Origin: Pedobacter mucosus
GTDB taxonomy: Bacteria; Bacteroidota; Bacteroidia; Sphingobacteriales; Sphingobacteriaceae
Length of the DNA stretch: 64,000 nt
Direction of reading: 5' to 3'
Assembly (NCBI RefSeq): GCF_022200785.1
Contig: NZ_CP087585.1
Span: forward strand, 2,108,001 to 2,172,000
Part shown: in pieces, positions 46,739 to 56,127 of the stretch
Numbering within the stretch: position 1 is the stretch's first letter
How the letters are laid out: every line of letters starts with the position of its first letter
Position numbers and translations under genes: made by a program
The notes under the pieces: model-generated
The model's input: only the letters and a program-made list of their open reading frames with translations
What the model was told of the DNA's origin: nothing
Databases searched by the model: none

Positions 46739-48409
46739 ATGAAAAAGATAATATCAGGAATATTAGCCTTAATAACAGGAGCTTTAATGTTCACATCGTG
46801 CCAAAAGCTCGATATACCCATCACCACTGAACTTACGCCAGAATCATATCCACAAACTGCAGCACAGCTAACTTCTGCTTCTGGGCCAGTTTATATTAAT
46901 TTAAGAAGTGATTATGGCACAACTTATTGGTTCCTACAAAGTTCTTCCTCAGACGAATCTATGCTCGGCATTTTTGGATCAGATTGGATTGATGGTAACA
47001 AATACCTCGAATTACATCGCCACACTTGGACGAAAGATAATGCATGGGTTGCCGCCGGTTGGTCATACTTAACCAATATTATTGGTACAGCTAATCAAAC
47101 CATATCAATTGTGGGTCAATCTGCACCTGCCGGAGCATCTAAAAATACGAGTATTGCAGAGCTTAAAACTATGAGGGCACTTGCATATTACATGATGATG
47201 GATTTATACGGGAATGTTCCATTAGATACACTTTATGGAGCAACTGATTTGAAAACAAATTCGCCCAGAGCACAGGTTTTTAACTATGTAGAAAGTGAAT
47301 TAAAAGCTGCTATTCCTTATTTAAAATCTACTTCCGGAATGGCAACTTACGGTTTGCCTACAAAATACCTTGCTTATTCTATTTTAGCAAAAATGTATTT
47401 AAACGCCGTAGTTTACACCGGAACTGCCCGTTATGATGATTGTATTGCTGCTTCTGATCAAATTATAAGTTCAGGATTATACAGCATTGAACCTATGTCT
47501 ACCTATCTTCAAATGTTTTATCCAACAAATGGACCCAACCAAAAAGAATTTATTTTTGCAATTCCGTACGATGCATCAACCGCTACTGGAAATATGATCC
47601 ACGGACGTTATGATGTAAATAGAAATCTCGGCATTCGCTATCAATATTCTGGCTCAACACCTGGTTCATTCGTAAATCCAGTAATGAATCAAAGTGCCGG
47701 CGGAGGATTAATCAACAATAAACCAAGCGGCCCAAGAATGACCACTTCAGAATTTTATAGTAATTTTAATGATCCAAATGATGTGCGTAACAAACAATGG
47801 CTTACAGGATTGCAGACTTGGCAAGATGGAAGCCCGATTATGGTAAGTACAACTAATTTAGGTTACAATCAATTTTATACAGGTGCCGCTCCAGCTGGAG
47901 TTTTCGTTTATCAATTAAACTTAACACCATTGACTTCATCGCGTTTAGGGGCAACCACTTATGATTTGGGCAAGGATGAGATTGCCTGGAATACAGGTTA
48001 CAGAAACATTAAATTTTTGCCAGATTACACCAACCCAATCAATCGTAACCAAAATAACGATGCACCAATTTTTCGTTTTTCAGACATTTTATTAATGAAA
48101 GCTGAAGCGATTTTTAGAGGAGGAACGCCAACACTTGGCGCAACCGCTTTATCACTTGTAAACGGTGTTCGTTCAAACCGTACCACATCTCCTGCTTTAA
48201 CGGCGCTTACCTTAGATGTTTTATACAATGAGCGTAGCAAAGAATTTGCTTGGGAAGCTTGGCACCGTAACGACATGATCAGATTTGGTAAATTCGAAAC
48301 CAGTTATGGCTTATCGAAAACAAATACTGATACCTACCGCAGAATCTTCCCGATTCCGAGTACAGCTATCGCTACAAATAATACGCTGGTTCAAAACCCA
48401 GGTTACTAG
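46739..48409 (+). CDS. SusD/RagB-family lipoprotein of the GH89 locus
   Basis: 556 residues when started at the Met at 46739, which opens the lipoprotein signal MKKIISGILALITGALMF with lipobox TSC. The frame extends upstream into susC but that part is not signal-like. SusD features include AELKTMRALAYYMMMDLYGN, AILAKMYLNAVVYTGTARYD, FAWEAWHRNDMIRFGKFE and the ending PIPSTAIATNNTLVQNPGY. Pairs with the SusC at 43684 (16-base gap). Confidence 0.93.
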   Translation: MKKIISGILALITGALMFTSCQKLDIPITTELTPESYPQTAAQLTSASGPVYINLRSDYGTTYWFLQSSSSDESMLGIFGSDWIDGNKYLELHRHTWTKDNAWVAAGWSYLTNIIGTANQTISIVGQSAPAGASKNTSIAELKTMRALAYYMMMDLYGNVPLDTLYGATDLKTNSPRAQVFNYVESELKAAIPYLKSTSGMATYGLPTKYLAYSILAKMYLNAVVYTGTARYDDCIAASDQIISSGLYSIEPMSTYLQMFYPTNGPNQKEFIFAIPYDASTATGNMIHGRYDVNRNLGIRYQYSGSTPGSFVNPVMNQSAGGGLINNKPSGPRMTTSEFYSNFNDPNDVRNKQWLTGLQTWQDGSPIMVSTTNLGYNQFYTGAAPAGVFVYQLNLTPLTSSRLGATTYDLGKDEIAWNTGYRNIKFLPDYTNPINRNQNNDAPIFRFSDILLMKAEAIFRGGTPTLGATALSLVNGVRSNRTTSPALTALTLDVLYNERSKEFAWEAWHRNDMIRFGKFETSYGLSKTNTDTYRRIFPIPSTAIATNNTLVQNPGY

Positions 48410-48513
48410 CGGAAATATTAAATTCAATTAATGGAATATTCCGCATTCAATACCAACTGGTATAGGATGTCGGGATATTTTTTTTAAATTAAAAAAGATA
48501 AAAATTTTATCTA

Positions 48514-49737
48514 ATGGAACTGCTGCAAGCCATACATCAAAACATTCCACATCAAAAACAAAGATTAGTTTCATTGGATGTTTTACGGGGTTTTGATATG
48601 TTTTGGATCATTAGCGGAGAAGGTATTTTCCATGGTTTGGCAAATGGCGTTATGGCCAAACATTCGCTCGTTAGAAACCCAATAAATTGGACCATTGCCA
48701 CCAATAAGAATCTTAACTTTTTCGAAAATTTATCAATTGGCATTAGCAACCAATTACATCATTCACCTTGGAACGGTTTTACTTTTTACGATTTAATTTT
48801 TCCGCTTTTTATCTTTATTTCTGGCGTATCAATGCCATTCTCCTATCAAAAATATTTTGAAGAGAAAGATAAAAACACTAACTCTTCAAAAAAAATTTAT
48901 GCTGCGCTGATTAAAAGGACGCTGATTTTAATTTTATTAGGCGTAATTATAAATGGATTATTTAAATGGAACGGTTAAGAAAATACCCGCTTTGCAAGTG
49001 TACTCGGTCGCATTGCGCTTTCAACTTTTTTTGCTGCATTAATCTATCTAAATTTTTCATTACCTAAACAAATTATCTGGTTTGCAGCTATTTTGATCGG
49101 CTATTACTTTATAATGAATTATTTTCCTGTTCCCAATTTTGGTGCTGGAGTATTTACACCAGAAGGAAGTCTATCTTCTTATTTTGATAGACAGTTTTTG
49201 CCTGGAAAACTGCACCGTGTAATTTATGATCCTGAAGGCCTGCTAAGCACAATCCCTGCAATTTGTACAGCCATGCTCGGGATTTTTACGGGTACTTTTT
49301 TGAAATCAACATCACCAAATTTCAGCCCGCAGAAAAAGGCAATCGTCTTGTTTTTTGTAGGCATCTTAAATATTTACGTTGGCTTAGCATGGAGCCTGAT
49401 TTTTCCTATTAACAAAACCATGTGGACGAGCACCTTCGTTCTCTTTTCAGGTGGATGGAGCTTGATTTTGCTAGCCGTATTTTATTATGTAATCGATGTT
49501 AAAAACATAAAAAAATGGAGCCTACCTTTTATCTGGATTGGTACAAACTCCATTTTAATTTATGTTTGTGCTCATGGATTGATCAATTTTGAATCAACTG
49601 CCCAGTTCCTTTTTGGAGGCATTATCAACGCCATTCCTACAATTTGGCAACAAGCTTGTTTATGGATAGGCGTACTTATAATACAATTGTTTCTACTAAG
49701 ATTTCTCTATGAGAAAAAGTGGTTCCTAAAAATTTAA
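48514..49737 (+). pseudogene. Heparan-alpha-glucosaminide N-acetyltransferase-like protein, broken by one in-frame stop
   Basis: A 407-codon membrane protein frame of the HGSNAT/DUF5009 type, interrupted by a single TAA at 48976-48978. The frame continues unbroken on both sides: FKWNG, stop, then ENTRFASVLGRIALSTF. The first part has RLVSLDVLRGFDMFWIISGE and the conserved HHSPWNGFTFYDLIFPLFIF with the likely catalytic His. The second part supplies the remaining helices. HGSNAT acetylates terminal alpha-glucosamine so that alpha-N-acetylglucosaminidase (GH89) can remove it. GH89 is the next gene, 1 base away. One base change (for example from CAA) explains the stop; a sequencing error is also possible. 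Confidence 0.85.
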
Positions 49738-49738
49738 T

Positions 49739-51949
49739 ATGAAACTAAAACACGTCATTTCCGCAGCGATTCTCATTTTATTTAGTTTTAACGCAAGCGC
49801 ACAGACTTACTTAGAAACATCAAAAAAACTGATTGAGCGGGTTCTACCGAAACATTATCGTTCCTTTTTAACGGAAAGTATAATAAGCAATAATGGTAAA
49901 GATGTTTTCGAAATAGAAAGTAAAAACAATCAAATTATACTCCGCGGGAATAATGGTGTAGCGCTTAGTTCTGCACTTTATTATTACCTAACAGAATATG
50001 CCCACTGCCAAATTACCTGGAACGGAACGAATTTAAATTTGCCACAAAACTTACCAAAAATTTCACAAAAAGTTAGGAAAGAAACGCCTTACGAATATCG
50101 ATATTATTTAAACTATTGCACTTTTAATTATAGCATGAGCTGGTGGGACTGGCCACGTTGGGAAAAGGAAATAGATTGGATGGCCTTACATGGAATAAAT
50201 ATGCCATTAGCCATTACTGGTGAAGAATATACTTGGTATCTGCTATATAAAGAAATGGGATTTACAGACCTGGATTTACAGGATTTTTTTACTGGTCCGG
50301 CTTATTTTTCTTGGTTTTGGATGGGAAATATCGATGGTTGGGGTGGCCCACTTCCTGTTGATTGGATGAAAAGTCATTTCGAACTGCAAAAGAAAATTTT
50401 GAACAGAGAACGGGCCTTAGGTATGAAACCTGTGCTCCCGGCTTTTACTGGCCATGTACCTGCGGCATTTAAAAAGAAGTTTCCTAATGCAAAACTGAAA
50501 GCCACAAATTGGACAAATGGTTTTCCAGATACTTACATCCTCGATTCAGAAGACCCAATGTTCGCTTTGATAGGTAAGAAATTTCTTCAAAAGCAAACCG
50601 AGATGTTAGGTACAGATCACCTTTATTCGGCAGATACTTTTAATGAAAACGAACCACCATCATCAGAACCAGAATATTTAAGCAAGTTAAGTGCTAGAAT
50701 TTATGATGGGATGTCGCAAGCCGACCAAAAAGCGATTTGGGTTATGCAAGGATGGCTATTTTATAGTGATAGAAAATTTTGGAAAGAGGCTCAAACCGAG
50801 GCGCTTTTAAAAGCAGTTCCCAATGATAAGATGATTTTGCTTGATCTTGCTACAGAGATTGAGCCCGTTTGGAAACGAACTGAAGGATTTTACGGAAAAC
50901 CGTGGATTTGGAACATGCTGCACAATTTTGGTGGCAATACTAATTTATTCGGCAGAATGGATGTCGTTGCCAATGCTCCAACTGAAGCATTGAAAAATCC
51001 AAAAAGCGGAAAAATGAATGGTATCGGACTAACCATGGAAGGCATAGAGCAAAATCCAGTTTTGTATGAGCTTATGATGGAAAATGTTTGGCGGTCTGAA
51101 CCAATTGATCTTAAAATTTGGCTGCCGAAATTTGTTTTAAATCGCTACGGAAAAGTGAATCAAAATGCGCTTAAAGGATGGGAAATATTAAGAAAAACCG
51201 TTTATAATGTTCCTCAAGAAAAGTATGTAAGAGATGGAGCAGAATCAATACTTCAAGCCAGACCTACTCTCGATTCTTCATCTCGCTGGGCAAGAACTAC
51301 CCTTAACTATAACGAACGCGACCTTCTACCAGCTTGGGACGAATTTATAAAAGCCACACCTATTTGTAAACAAAGCGACGGTTTTCAATATGATCTTGTG
51401 GATATTACCAGACAAGTTATGGCCAATTATGCACTTCCTATCCAAAGAAAGATCATTGCTGCTTATCAAAATAAAAATTTGAAAAGCTTCGAAATCGAAA
51501 GCAAAAACTTCATCGCCTTAATTGATGATTTGGATAGGTTACTGGCATCTAGAAAAGATTTTATGTTAGGTCCGTGGGTAAATAGTGCTCGAAAATGGGG
51601 CAACAACTCAAAGGAAAAGGCTCTTTATGAAATGAACGCAAAAGATTTAATCACACTTTGGGGAGACGCAAACAGCCCACTAAATGAATACGCTTGCAGA
51701 CAATGGAGCGGACTTCTAAGTGATTTCTATAAGCCCAGATGGGAAATTTTCTTTAACCGTATGGAAGAATCTTTGAATAAGAAAACGCAATTCAATTTAG
51801 ATAAGTTTAACGATGATATTAAATCTTGGGAGTGGAGGTGGGTAAACCAACGAAAAGATTATGCTTTAACTCCTATCGGAAGTTCTACTGAGATTGCAGT
51901 AGAAATGCACAAAAAGTACCGTAAACTGATGGCGGAGGCGCACAAATAG
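49739..51949 (+). CDS. Alpha-N-acetylglucosaminidase, GH89 (NAGLU-like)
   Basis: A 736-residue exported enzyme with a signal peptide (cut after NASAQ). GH89 features are WWDWPRWEKEIDWMALHGIN near residue 138, LAITGEEYTWYLLYKEMG, PAYFSWFWMGNIDGWGGPLP near 190, the catalytic-region SADTFNENEPPSS and the acid in GIGLTMEGIEQNP. It hydrolyses terminal alpha-linked GlcNAc, as in heparan sulfate or GlcNAc-alpha-inositol/uronate units. It directly follows the acetyltransferase-like gene. Exact substrate unknown. Confidence 0.93.
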   Translation: MKLKHVISAAILILFSFNASAQTYLETSKKLIERVLPKHYRSFLTESIISNNGKDVFEIESKNNQIILRGNNGVALSSALYYYLTEYAHCQITWNGTNLNLPQNLPKISQKVRKETPYEYRYYLNYCTFNYSMSWWDWPRWEKEIDWMALHGINMPLAITGEEYTWYLLYKEMGFTDLDLQDFFTGPAYFSWFWMGNIDGWGGPLPVDWMKSHFELQKKILNRERALGMKPVLPAFTGHVPAAFKKKFPNAKLKATNWTNGFPDTYILDSEDPMFALIGKKFLQKQTEMLGTDHLYSADTFNENEPPSSEPEYLSKLSARIYDGMSQADQKAIWVMQGWLFYSDRKFWKEAQTEALLKAVPNDKMILLDLATEIEPVWKRTEGFYGKPWIWNMLHNFGGNTNLFGRMDVVANAPTEALKNPKSGKMNGIGLTMEGIEQNPVLYELMMENVWRSEPIDLKIWLPKFVLNRYGKVNQNALKGWEILRKTVYNVPQEKYVRDGAESILQARPTLDSSSRWARTTLNYNERDLLPAWDEFIKATPICKQSDGFQYDLVDITRQVMANYALPIQRKIIAAYQNKNLKSFEIESKNFIALIDDLDRLLASRKDFMLGPWVNSARKWGNNSKEKALYEMNAKDLITLWGDANSPLNEYACRQWSGLLSDFYKPRWEIFFNRMEESLNKKTQFNLDKFNDDIKSWEWRWVNQRKDYALTPIGSSTEIAVEMHKKYRKLMAEAHK

Positions 51950-52085
51950 AAAATTAGATAACAATCAACTCATATCCAAAATTAATTAATGAGGATCTCG
52001 ACACCTAACAAAACTTAGGTTTTCGAAGATTACTATGGACAATATTATTATCTGAAACAGATTACATTCGAACTAAACTGGTCAA

Positions 52086-53411
52086 TTAAATTTGTTCAGG
52101 TTTTACTGAAATTCGTTTTAGAATAAACGATAACATTATTGCATATGCCACATATCCAACAAAAATAAAATATCCTGGCTGTAATGAAGTATTGTTTTCA
52201 GTTACCGTGGTCAAGAAATCATTATGAATATTTAAATTAGAAAGTTGACTTTTTAAAATCCCATTTAAACCAATATAAGTCATTAAAATACCGACAACCA
52301 TAACATCAGCCATATCCCACTTGCCGGATTCAAACGCTAGATATTTTACAACTTGATTATCACCTAATTTATTTGCAGCTAAAATATGGATACCCCTTCC
52401 TAACATTCTTAATACTGGTAATATGATTACAAATACAAAGATAAGCACCCCGATAACGATAGAATCTGGCTTTGGTTGTTTTATTAACACTTCAACAATG
52501 CCTAAAATGCTTTTACTTTGAAAAAATAAAACTTGGTTTTCAAATACTATTTTTTCGCCAAGCAACATAAAGTTAAGGGAATGGATACGGGCATCAACCT
52601 CTATTATTGGTGCGGTTATGCCAACAGCTAATAAAACAAATGCAAATAATAGCGATATAATAAAAAGCGAAGTATGAAGGTGAATCTGCTTTCTTACGAT
52701 TAGCCAAAGCGCTAAAGCAACAAGAACACAACCTAGCATTGCAAACGCGGCATTATAAGTAGCTTTATTTATAAACGCTAATTCTGCATTAATTTTTTTG
52801 TTGAATGCTAGCGGATCAGAAACACTATATTTTTTAGCTATATATTTTGTAACCGAATTACTTGCAATTATTGTACTGTCGTATGTTTCTTTTTCGAGTT
52901 GATCTAACTTACTAGTTGCAATATTTTTAAGTCTTTTTTTGCTTGCCGGGCTATTGATTTTGGTTATGATTGTTTTCGCAAATGAAGGTACTTGCGCCTG
53001 AATTTTTGCGGGATCTACAAACTGCTTAAAAGCGAATTTTTTCAGTTTGCCACCGAAGGTTTTTTGAGGCTTATTAATTTGTGCAACAGCTTTATTCACC
53101 AAATCATGAAGTTGATTTTCTACCTGCACTTGAAGCTCTCTTTGCTGCTTCCGGGTCATGCTGAAATCACTAACTTGATGATTTACAACTGTTACGATCT
53201 TCTCACGCCATTGGTCTACAGAAAAAAGACCAAAAGTAATATTATTGATCATACTATAATCTTCCTTAATCTGCTCCCTCTCTATAGATAGCGACCGCAA
53301 GCGATTTCCGTAATATGTTTCTCCGCCAAGTAAAATAATCAATGCAAATATTAGTATAATATTAAGCAAGCCACTTTTTTTAGCTGGTAGATTTTGTGGA
53401 TCAGTTGTCAA
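52086..53411 (-). CDS. PqiA-family membrane protein (copy 2 of a tandem pair)
   Basis: A 441-residue membrane protein. A first helix is at about 16-37, then a soluble, mostly helical region to about 210, and then four or five helices. The PqiA signature part is GKWDMADVMVVGILMTYIGLNG near residue 370. PqiA proteins work with MCE proteins in lipid transport, but no mce gene is adjacent. Its neighbour upstream is a clear paralogue, so this is a tandem duplication. The exact role is not known. Confidence 0.8.
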   Translation of the reverse strand: MTTDPQNLPAKKSGLLNIILIFALIILLGGETYYGNRLRSLSIEREQIKEDYSMINNITFGLFSVDQWREKIVTVVNHQVSDFSMTRKQQRELQVQVENQLHDLVNKAVAQINKPQKTFGGKLKKFAFKQFVDPAKIQAQVPSFAKTIITKINSPASKKRLKNIATSKLDQLEKETYDSTIIASNSVTKYIAKKYSVSDPLAFNKKINAELAFINKATYNAAFAMLGCVLVALALWLIVRKQIHLHTSLFIISLLFAFVLLAVGITAPIIEVDARIHSLNFMLLGEKIVFENQVLFFQSKSILGIVEVLIKQPKPDSIVIGVLIFVFVIILPVLRMLGRGIHILAANKLGDNQVVKYLAFESGKWDMADVMVVGILMTYIGLNGILKSQLSNLNIHNDFLTTVTENNTSLQPGYFIFVGYVAYAIMLSFILKRISVKPEQI

Positions 53412-53450
53412 TTTTATAGCAAATTAAATAATGAAAATCTTTAAACTATT

Positions 53451-54824
53451 TTAATGTGAATCGTGAGGCGTAATAAACTTTAGGATAGTTGAAAGTATCA
53501 ATCCATATAAAACAAAACTGATAAATATTATATATCCAGGTTGCAACGCGGTATTGTTTGTTGTAATAACCGTTAGAAAATCACTTTTGATGTTCAACAT
53601 CTTTAACTGACTCTCCAACAAACCATTTAAACCAATATAAACCATTAATATGGCGATAACGATTACATCAGCCATACTCCATTTTCCAGATTGAAAAGCA
53701 AAGTATTTAATGAACTTATTTTCAGCTATCTTCTTTTTACTTAAAAGGTGAATCCCAGTAGAACTTAATTTCATAACCGGGAAAAGAATACTAAAAACCA
53801 AAATTAAAATCCCCACTAAAATTGAATCAATGGCTGGCTGTTTAACCAAAACTTCAACCACATCGAGAATACTTTTACTTTGGAAAAAAAGGACTTGGTT
53901 TTTAAATACTACATGCTCTCCCAATAGAACAAAATCGAGAGATTTAATTCTAGCGTCCACTTCAATCATAGATGCTGTGAGGCCAATCGCTAATAAGATA
54001 AAGGCAAACATTAGTGACATTACAAATAGTGTTGCATGTAAATCAACACGCTTTCTTAAAACCCACCACATGGTTAAAACCACTAATATGCAAATAAGCA
54101 TTGCGAAAGAATTATAATAAGTGGTTGTTCGAATTTGATCAAGTGAGTTAGTTAAATTCTTATTAAACTCATTAACTGATGAAACATGATATTTCTTAAA
54201 CATCTTATTCACCATTTCACTTTTCACCGTTAAGGAACTATCAATCACTTCAGTATGCTGTAAGGCATTGAATTTGCCTAAAGCCATTTTGCTCAATTGC
54301 TTTTTGTTATTAGGATTATCAACTTTAGCGATTATCGTTTTTGCAAATTTTGGAACCTGAGCTTTTATATCATCAGTATTAACAAAATTATTTACTGCAA
54401 ATTTTGTTATTTTACCACTGAAAGACTTTTGAGGTTTATTAATAATAGCTTCCGCTTTATTTATAAGGGCAAGAATAATCTGCTCCACTTCAACTTGAAG
54501 ATCTTTTTTCTGACTGGCTGTCATTTTAAAATCTCTAACCTGATGTTTAACAATTCCAGCAACTTCTTCTCGCCATTGATCAACTGAAAAGAGTCCAAAA
54601 GTGATGTTATTCATTTCTGAATAATCTGATTTGATAACTTCTTGTTGTTTAGAAAGTGTGTGCAGTTGATAACCAAAATACCCCTCCACGCCTAGCAACA
54701 GCGATAAAAATGTTATTAAAATAATTTTGGGAAGAATCGATTTATGAGCCAATCCATTTTGTTCCGTTGTCGCCAAGTTAAATAAGTTTATGCAGAGTAC
54801 ACTTAATTGATATTCGTTCTGCAA
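53451..54824 (-). CDS. PqiA-family membrane protein (copy 1 of a tandem pair)
   Basis: A paralogue of the gene at 52086, sharing NNITFGLFSVDQWRE and the motif GKWSMADVIVIAILMVYIGLNG. It has the same order of one N-terminal helix, a soluble helical region, and a PqiA-like bundle. The ATG at 54824 gives 457 residues; a TTG at 54776 would give an N-terminus aligned with the other copy, so the start is uncertain. The two genes are 39 bases apart and co-directional. Confidence 0.8.
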   Translation of the reverse strand: MQNEYQLSVLCINLFNLATTEQNGLAHKSILPKIILITFLSLLLGVEGYFGYQLHTLSKQQEVIKSDYSEMNNITFGLFSVDQWREEVAGIVKHQVRDFKMTASQKKDLQVEVEQIILALINKAEAIINKPQKSFSGKITKFAVNNFVNTDDIKAQVPKFAKTIIAKVDNPNNKKQLSKMALGKFNALQHTEVIDSSLTVKSEMVNKMFKKYHVSSVNEFNKNLTNSLDQIRTTTYYNSFAMLICILVVLTMWWVLRKRVDLHATLFVMSLMFAFILLAIGLTASMIEVDARIKSLDFVLLGEHVVFKNQVLFFQSKSILDVVEVLVKQPAIDSILVGILILVFSILFPVMKLSSTGIHLLSKKKIAENKFIKYFAFQSGKWSMADVIVIAILMVYIGLNGLLESQLKMLNIKSDFLTVITTNNTALQPGYIIFISFVLYGLILSTILKFITPHDSH

Positions 54825-54955
54825 TAAAACTCCTATTAATCAAAATAGTTTTAAAATTAATAGATATAATTAAGCGAGTTTAAGCGGTGATGAAGTCATT
54901 GATATTCTACTAATTAAGATGAAGCAAAAAACAAAAACAATATAGTTGTAAACAA

Positions 54956-54986
54956 AAAAAATGCAGACTTATGGCCTGCATTTTTT
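54956..54986 (-). terminator. Intrinsic terminator of the cold-shock gene
   Basis: An 11-bp perfect stem (AAAAAATGCAG and its complement) with a 9-base loop and T-runs on both strands, between the cold-shock gene and the PqiA pair. Confidence 0.8.
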
Positions 54987-55057
54987 CTTTGCTAAATAAG
55001 CTTACAATTTCTAAAATTCAATTCTAAAATTCGTAAAAAAGCGTAAATAATAATTAC

Positions 55058-55246
55058 TTATACCTGCCTTACATTAATAGCGTTTAATCCTTTTTTTCCT
55101 TGTTGTACTTCGAATTCAACATTGTCATCCTCTCTTATCTTATCGATAAGCCCGGTGATATGAACAAATATTTCTTCTCCATTTTCTGCTTTTATAAACC
55201 CAAAACCCTTGGTTTCATTGTAAAATTTTACTACTCCAGTTTGCAT
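55058..55246 (-). CDS. Cold-shock protein, CspA family
   Basis: A 62-residue single cold-shock domain. RNP1 is KGFGFI and RNP2 is IFVHIT; the start MQTGVVKFYNETKGFGFI is canonical. It binds single-stranded nucleic acid and acts as an RNA chaperone. It is short, as usual in Bacteroidota. It is followed by an intrinsic terminator. Confidence 0.95.
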   Translation of the reverse strand: MQTGVVKFYNETKGFGFIKAENGEEIFVHITGLIDKIREDDNVEFEVQQGKKGLNAINVRQV

Positions 55247-55421
55247 TTTAATTAATTTTTATAGTTAAACATCTTTTTTCTTAATTATGTTTTATTCATA
55301 TAAATTTAATTAATTAAAGCACAAATTGTATGCAACTATTACATACTAAACCTATTGAGCTGAATTTATCTCAATTCCATTGATTAAAGTCAAGATTAAT
55401 GAATCAATAGGAATAAATTAA

Positions 55422-55520
55422 TTATTCAGAAATTTTCTTCTGACTAAAAATCACATAAAAAACACTAATTCCACTTACTATAAAAACTACTCCAAGTATA
55501 AAATTGATTATATCATTCAT
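55422..55520 (-). CDS. Candidate 32-residue single-pass membrane microprotein
   Basis: An ORF from ATG 55520 to TAA 55422-55424. It reads MNDIINFILGVVFIVSGISV then FYVIFSQKKISE, one hydrophobic helix followed by a positive C-terminus. This is a membrane protein-like composition in an otherwise empty gap between two cold-shock genes. Small size means it may be chance. Confidence 0.4.
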   Translation of the reverse strand: MNDIINFILGVVFIVSGISVFYVIFSQKKISE

Positions 55521-55602
55521 TTTGTAATTTACAATTAAATGACATTGCTTGTATAGAAAAAAATTTTTTTTTGAAATGTCACTTGGTGACCTTTGCAAGC
55601 AA

Positions 55603-55842
55603 TTAAGTTAAATTACTCACTACCTTTACGTTGCGGCTTATTTTTGGGGCTTTAACTGGAAAAAGATTTTTGGCAACTGTGCCTTTTCGAGTCTGCTCAA
55701 TATCAAATTGAACGCTACTTCCAATAAATAATCCTTTTGTTTTACAATCGATAATGTCAAAATAAATACTTTCTTCTACTAGAAACATAGAAATTAGGCC
55801 AAAACCTCGTTGCTTGTTATAAGCTGTAATAACACCAATCAT
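55603..55842 (-). CDS. Divergent cold-shock-domain protein
   Basis: A 79-residue protein with a recognisable RNP1 (QRGFGLI) and start MIGVITAYNKQRGFGLI. The RNP2 region is changed to SIYFDIIDC, without the usual F-V-H. The C-terminal 20 residues (VKAPKISRNVKVVSNLT) extend beyond the domain. RNA binding is likely but altered. An imperfect inverted repeat lies 30-60 bases upstream. Confidence 0.75.
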   Translation of the reverse strand: MIGVITAYNKQRGFGLISMFLVEESIYFDIIDCKTKGLFIGSSVQFDIEQTRKGTVAKNLFPVKAPKISRNVKVVSNLT

Positions 55843-56127
55843 AAGTTTATATAGAGACGTAAATAATTTAGCAGTGCTATAATAACAATAGTGCTGTTAA
55901 TTAATGTAATATAATAGATTATGTTTAAATCCCGCATAAAGATTTATCTTTCAGGTATTTGTACTTACTTTTATGTTATAAATACATTGTATTAGACGTT
56001 CAATAATTTTTAATTCATAAAACATTTAAACGATTTCTAAATTAAATCTTGATCAACTAACAGCAATCATAAGATTCTTTTAAGATTTTTGAATAAATTA
56101 AACATCTTTGCCAAATAATTATTCTTC

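Noticed and set aside
48409..48444. Inverted repeat GCGGAAATATT/AATATTCCGC after susD as a terminator
   Set aside because: It has a bulge and no adjacent T-run, and the following genes are likely in the same operon.
49093..49737. A separate 214-residue gene after the stop
   Set aside because: It is in frame with the first part and lacks the conserved N-terminal catalytic region, so it is the rest of the same broken gene.
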